This document shows positions 63,461-64,000 of a stretch of DNA of 64,000 nucleotides, in pieces. The translations under genes and the position numbers were made by a program. This stretch comes from Sphagnum compactum (taxonomy: Eukaryota; Bryophyta; Sphagnopsida; Sphagnales): contig OZ234499.1 of the NCBI GenBank assembly GCA_965153455.1, positions 17,294,271-17,358,270 of the forward strand. The letters run 5' to 3'. The number at the start of each line of letters is the position of its first letter. Within the stretch, counting starts at the first letter, position 1. The notes below the pieces were generated by a model. That model did not search any database. It saw only the letters and a list, made by a program, of their open reading frames with translations, and was not told where the DNA came from.

Positions 63461-64000
63461 TCAAGTGGTGGATATCAGTAATTTTGGATGATGGCTTTTC
63501 AAATGTGGGAAGGGGTGTGTTGCCTCTTTTGATGTTGTTAAACCGTATTTTTAATTTATAGTTAGTTATATTATTTTACCTTTATAGGAAATAAGTAATT
63601 AATGTTTTACTTTTTTAGCATCAATAACTACCAGTTAATATATTACAAGTTAATTAATATTTGAAGTAATTAGTGTTAGGTTATTAGTATGGATTATTAG
63701 AGTAAAAACCTAAAACACTACAAATGCCTCTTTCTTGTATGATTTTAAACATTCAATGCAATACATCAATAAGATGTAGCTATGAGTTATAGTGTGTTAA
63801 AAATTCACACTAACATTGGCAACCATTATGTGGATTCGACATTTGAATCTCTTTAAAATAACCTTGGTGTTACATCTATGGGCATTTTACTTTTATTTTC
63901 AATTGGAAAATTTGTGAATACTCTTGAATCACTTCTAGAATTATGATCTCACCAATACTTAGGGATTATACATTGTTTATTCTTAATTATTGCAAGGATT
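63461..64000. other. AT-rich flank, no gene recognised
   Basis: Sequence after the transposase remnant with repeated TTAATTAAT-type motifs. It may include the 3' non-coding end of that transposon, but no inverted terminal repeat was paired with the upstream side. Confidence 0.45.

Overview
This is a nuclear segment of a land plant. It is AT-rich and gene-poor: two intact intron-containing genes, several decayed genes, and many transposon remnants. An inserted copy of mitochondrial atp1 (about 28.93-29.74 kb) has the N-terminus and residue choices typical of bryophyte or early vascular-plant mitochondria (starting [14 protein letters not shown], then YGLNKIQAG) rather than the flowering-plant form. 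A seedless plant (moss, liverwort or lycophyte grade) is therefore the best guess, but this rests on one marker and the species is not resolved.

Layout. 0-11 kb: no convincing gene; a palindrome-ended MITE-like element (1.38-1.83 kb), a frameshifted LINE reverse transcriptase on the minus strand (about 6.05-7.68 kb) and, next to it, a 1.3-kb fold-back element (7.70-9.03 kb). 11-16 kb: tandem repeats and a purine-rich leader, then an intact nine-exon UDP-glucose 4-epimerase gene on the plus strand (396 aa). 17.9-19.3 kb: two gene 3' ends placed head to head and lacking their 5' parts, a UBA-domain protein (minus) and a MutS2-type Smr domain exon (plus). 21.6-22.3 kb: a 363-bp tandem duplication. 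22.9-25.9 kb: a GC-richer leader-like region, a minisatellite whose units carry splice-acceptor-like TTGCTTGCAG, a 44-bp inverted repeat and a truncated F-box reading frame. 26.4-31.5 kb: a decayed coiled-coil gene built from repeated exons, one of them split by the atp1 insertion. 33.3-35.6 kb: an intact two-exon type II pectin methylesterase gene (608 aa, minus). 36-53 kb: very AT-rich sequence with a Helitron-like 3' end (44.65 kb), a SINE-like unit (45.5 kb) and a diverged direct repeat pair (50.1/51.1 kb). 53.5-56.2 kb: an intron-bearing pseudogene of splicing factor SF3B4 (minus). 56.4-61 kb: a decayed Ty1/copia retrotransposon (minus). 62.4-63.5 kb: an internally deleted pogo/Tigger-like DDE transposase (plus).

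The two intact genes both concern the cell wall: the epimerase supplies UDP-galactose for wall polysaccharides, and the pectin methylesterase de-esterifies wall homogalacturonan. Nothing shows that they are co-regulated; they are 17 kb apart on opposite strands. I found no CRISPR array, rRNA, convincing tRNA or gene cluster. The most unusual structures are the organellar insertion inside a repeated exon, the fold-back element, the splice-site-bearing minisatellite and inverted repeat upstream of the F-box frame, and the head-to-head gene fragments.
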